This document shows, piece by piece, positions 4,787 to 5,248 of a stretch of DNA of 5,248 nt. Under the pieces are notes generated by a model. That model made no database searches and had not been told where the DNA came from. It worked only from the letters and a program-made list of their open reading frames with translations. The stretch's first letter is position 1. Every line of letters begins with the position of its first letter. Source of the DNA: Saprospiraceae bacterium (GTDB taxonomy: Bacteria > Bacteroidota > Bacteroidia > Chitinophagales > Saprospiraceae); NCBI GenBank assembly GCA_015494245.1, contig WGBN01000386.1, forward strand, positions 1-5,248. The letters are read 5' to 3'. The position numbers were made by a program, and so were the translations under genes.

Positions 4787-5248
4787 ATGGAGGCTGTAAA
4801 CATATACCTGGCTGCCTTGTTGGAGCACATCCCCAATAAACTGATTCAAGAAACCTTCGAGTCTCTGAATGAGCGTCCGGATATCTTGAAACTTGCCAAC
4901 CAATATGCATCCGCAGGTAATTTCAGATCTGAACACAGCCCCGATTTTGTCGCTTCCCCTTTCGAAAATCTCAAAAAAAATTCTTCTGAGTATGCATATC
5001 GCTTTCCGCTTCAAGAACTTAGCCTGAAAAGAGATTTCTTCCCGAAAAAGAAAGGTGAGATAACTGAAGAGGACACAGCTGATGCCTTATGGGCAAGTTT
5101 TGCTAAAGATTTTCAAAATCGTGCATTAAGCGAAAATTTGGAACGCTCAGCAGAACGAACGCTAAACCTGCTGGCAAAATATGCAGTAGCGATCCCCAAT
5201 CCTGCGGGAATGTATCCCGAAATATCCTGGTATGACTATGTGAAGACC
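4787..5248 (+). CDS. cas10: Cas10-like type III effector large subunit, 5' part (runs off window)
   Basis: An open frame of 154 codons continues past the window end; ATG at 4787 is 7 bp after the cas6 stop. The opening NIYLAALLEHIPNKL aligns by eye with the Cas10 N-terminus, where active proteins have LAALLHDIGK. Later YRFPLQELSL (71-80) and LLAKYAVAIPNPAG (128-141), then EISWYDYVK (145-153), match Cas10/Csm1 and Cmr2 landmarks, the last normally reading like ISLFDHLK. Cas10 is the signature type III subunit: its Palm domains make cyclic oligoadenylates when target RNA is bound, and its N-terminal HD domain can cut single-stranded DNA. Here both HD landmarks are altered (HD to EH, and the later DH to DY), so DNA cleavage is probably lost. 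The Palm GGDD and Zn-finger regions lie outside the window, so subtype (III-A, B or D) cannot be decided. The family call rests on these short motifs. Confidence 0.8.
   Translation, partial: MEAVNIYLAALLEHIPNKLIQETFESLNERPDILKLANQYASAGNFRSEHSPDFVASPFENLKKNSSEYAYRFPLQELSLKRDFFPKKKGEITEEDTADALWASFAKDFQNRALSENLERSAERTLNLLAKYAVAIPNPAGMYPEISWYDYVKT

Overview
The window is part of a type III CRISPR-Cas locus. It carries a complete spacer-acquisition module, a regulator on the opposite strand, and the beginning of the interference module. The likely host is a member of the Bacteroidota, possibly a Saprospiria-type environmental lineage. This is inferred from the lack of Shine-Dalgarno sequences before the starts, a promoter matching the Bacteroidota -33/-7 consensus (TTG, 21 nt, TATATTTG) before cas6, intermediate base composition, the intergenic 7-bp GACAACG repeats, and the family types of the proteins. 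The species cannot be named from the sequence alone.

Layout: positions 1-381 are non-coding. They hold a short hairpin, seven tandem copies of a 7-bp repeat, a 25-bp inverted repeat, and a GC-rich leader with several possible hairpins. Next comes a tight + strand operon: cas1 (382-1386), a VirE_N/BT4734-like primase-polymerase gene (1383-2366, overlapping cas1 by 4 bp), and cas2 with a 60-residue N-terminal extension (2387-2863). Converging on cas2, with only 6 bp between the stops, is a WYL-domain transcriptional regulator (2870-3847, - strand). A 230-bp divergent intergenic region follows, with a second copy of the 25-bp inverted repeat and a good Bacteroidota promoter. The + strand then carries cas6 (4078-4779) and, 7 bp later, the 5' part of a cas10-like gene that runs off the window (4787 onward).

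How the genes fit together: Cas1 and Cas2 integrate new spacers. The CRISPR-associated Prim-Pol sits between them and probably makes or repairs DNA during spacer capture or gap filling, a niche held by reverse transcriptase in other type III loci. Cas6 would cut the precursor crRNA, and Cas10 would be the large subunit of the RNA-guided effector and the probable cyclic-oligoadenylate source. Its N-terminal HD nuclease looks degenerate.

The most interesting observation is the near-identical palindrome CTTATGAG-N9-CTCATAAG, present only ahead of the cas1 operon and in the WYL/cas6 divergent region. It is a strong candidate operator through which the WYL protein could control itself and both cas operons. 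No CRISPR array is visible in the window.
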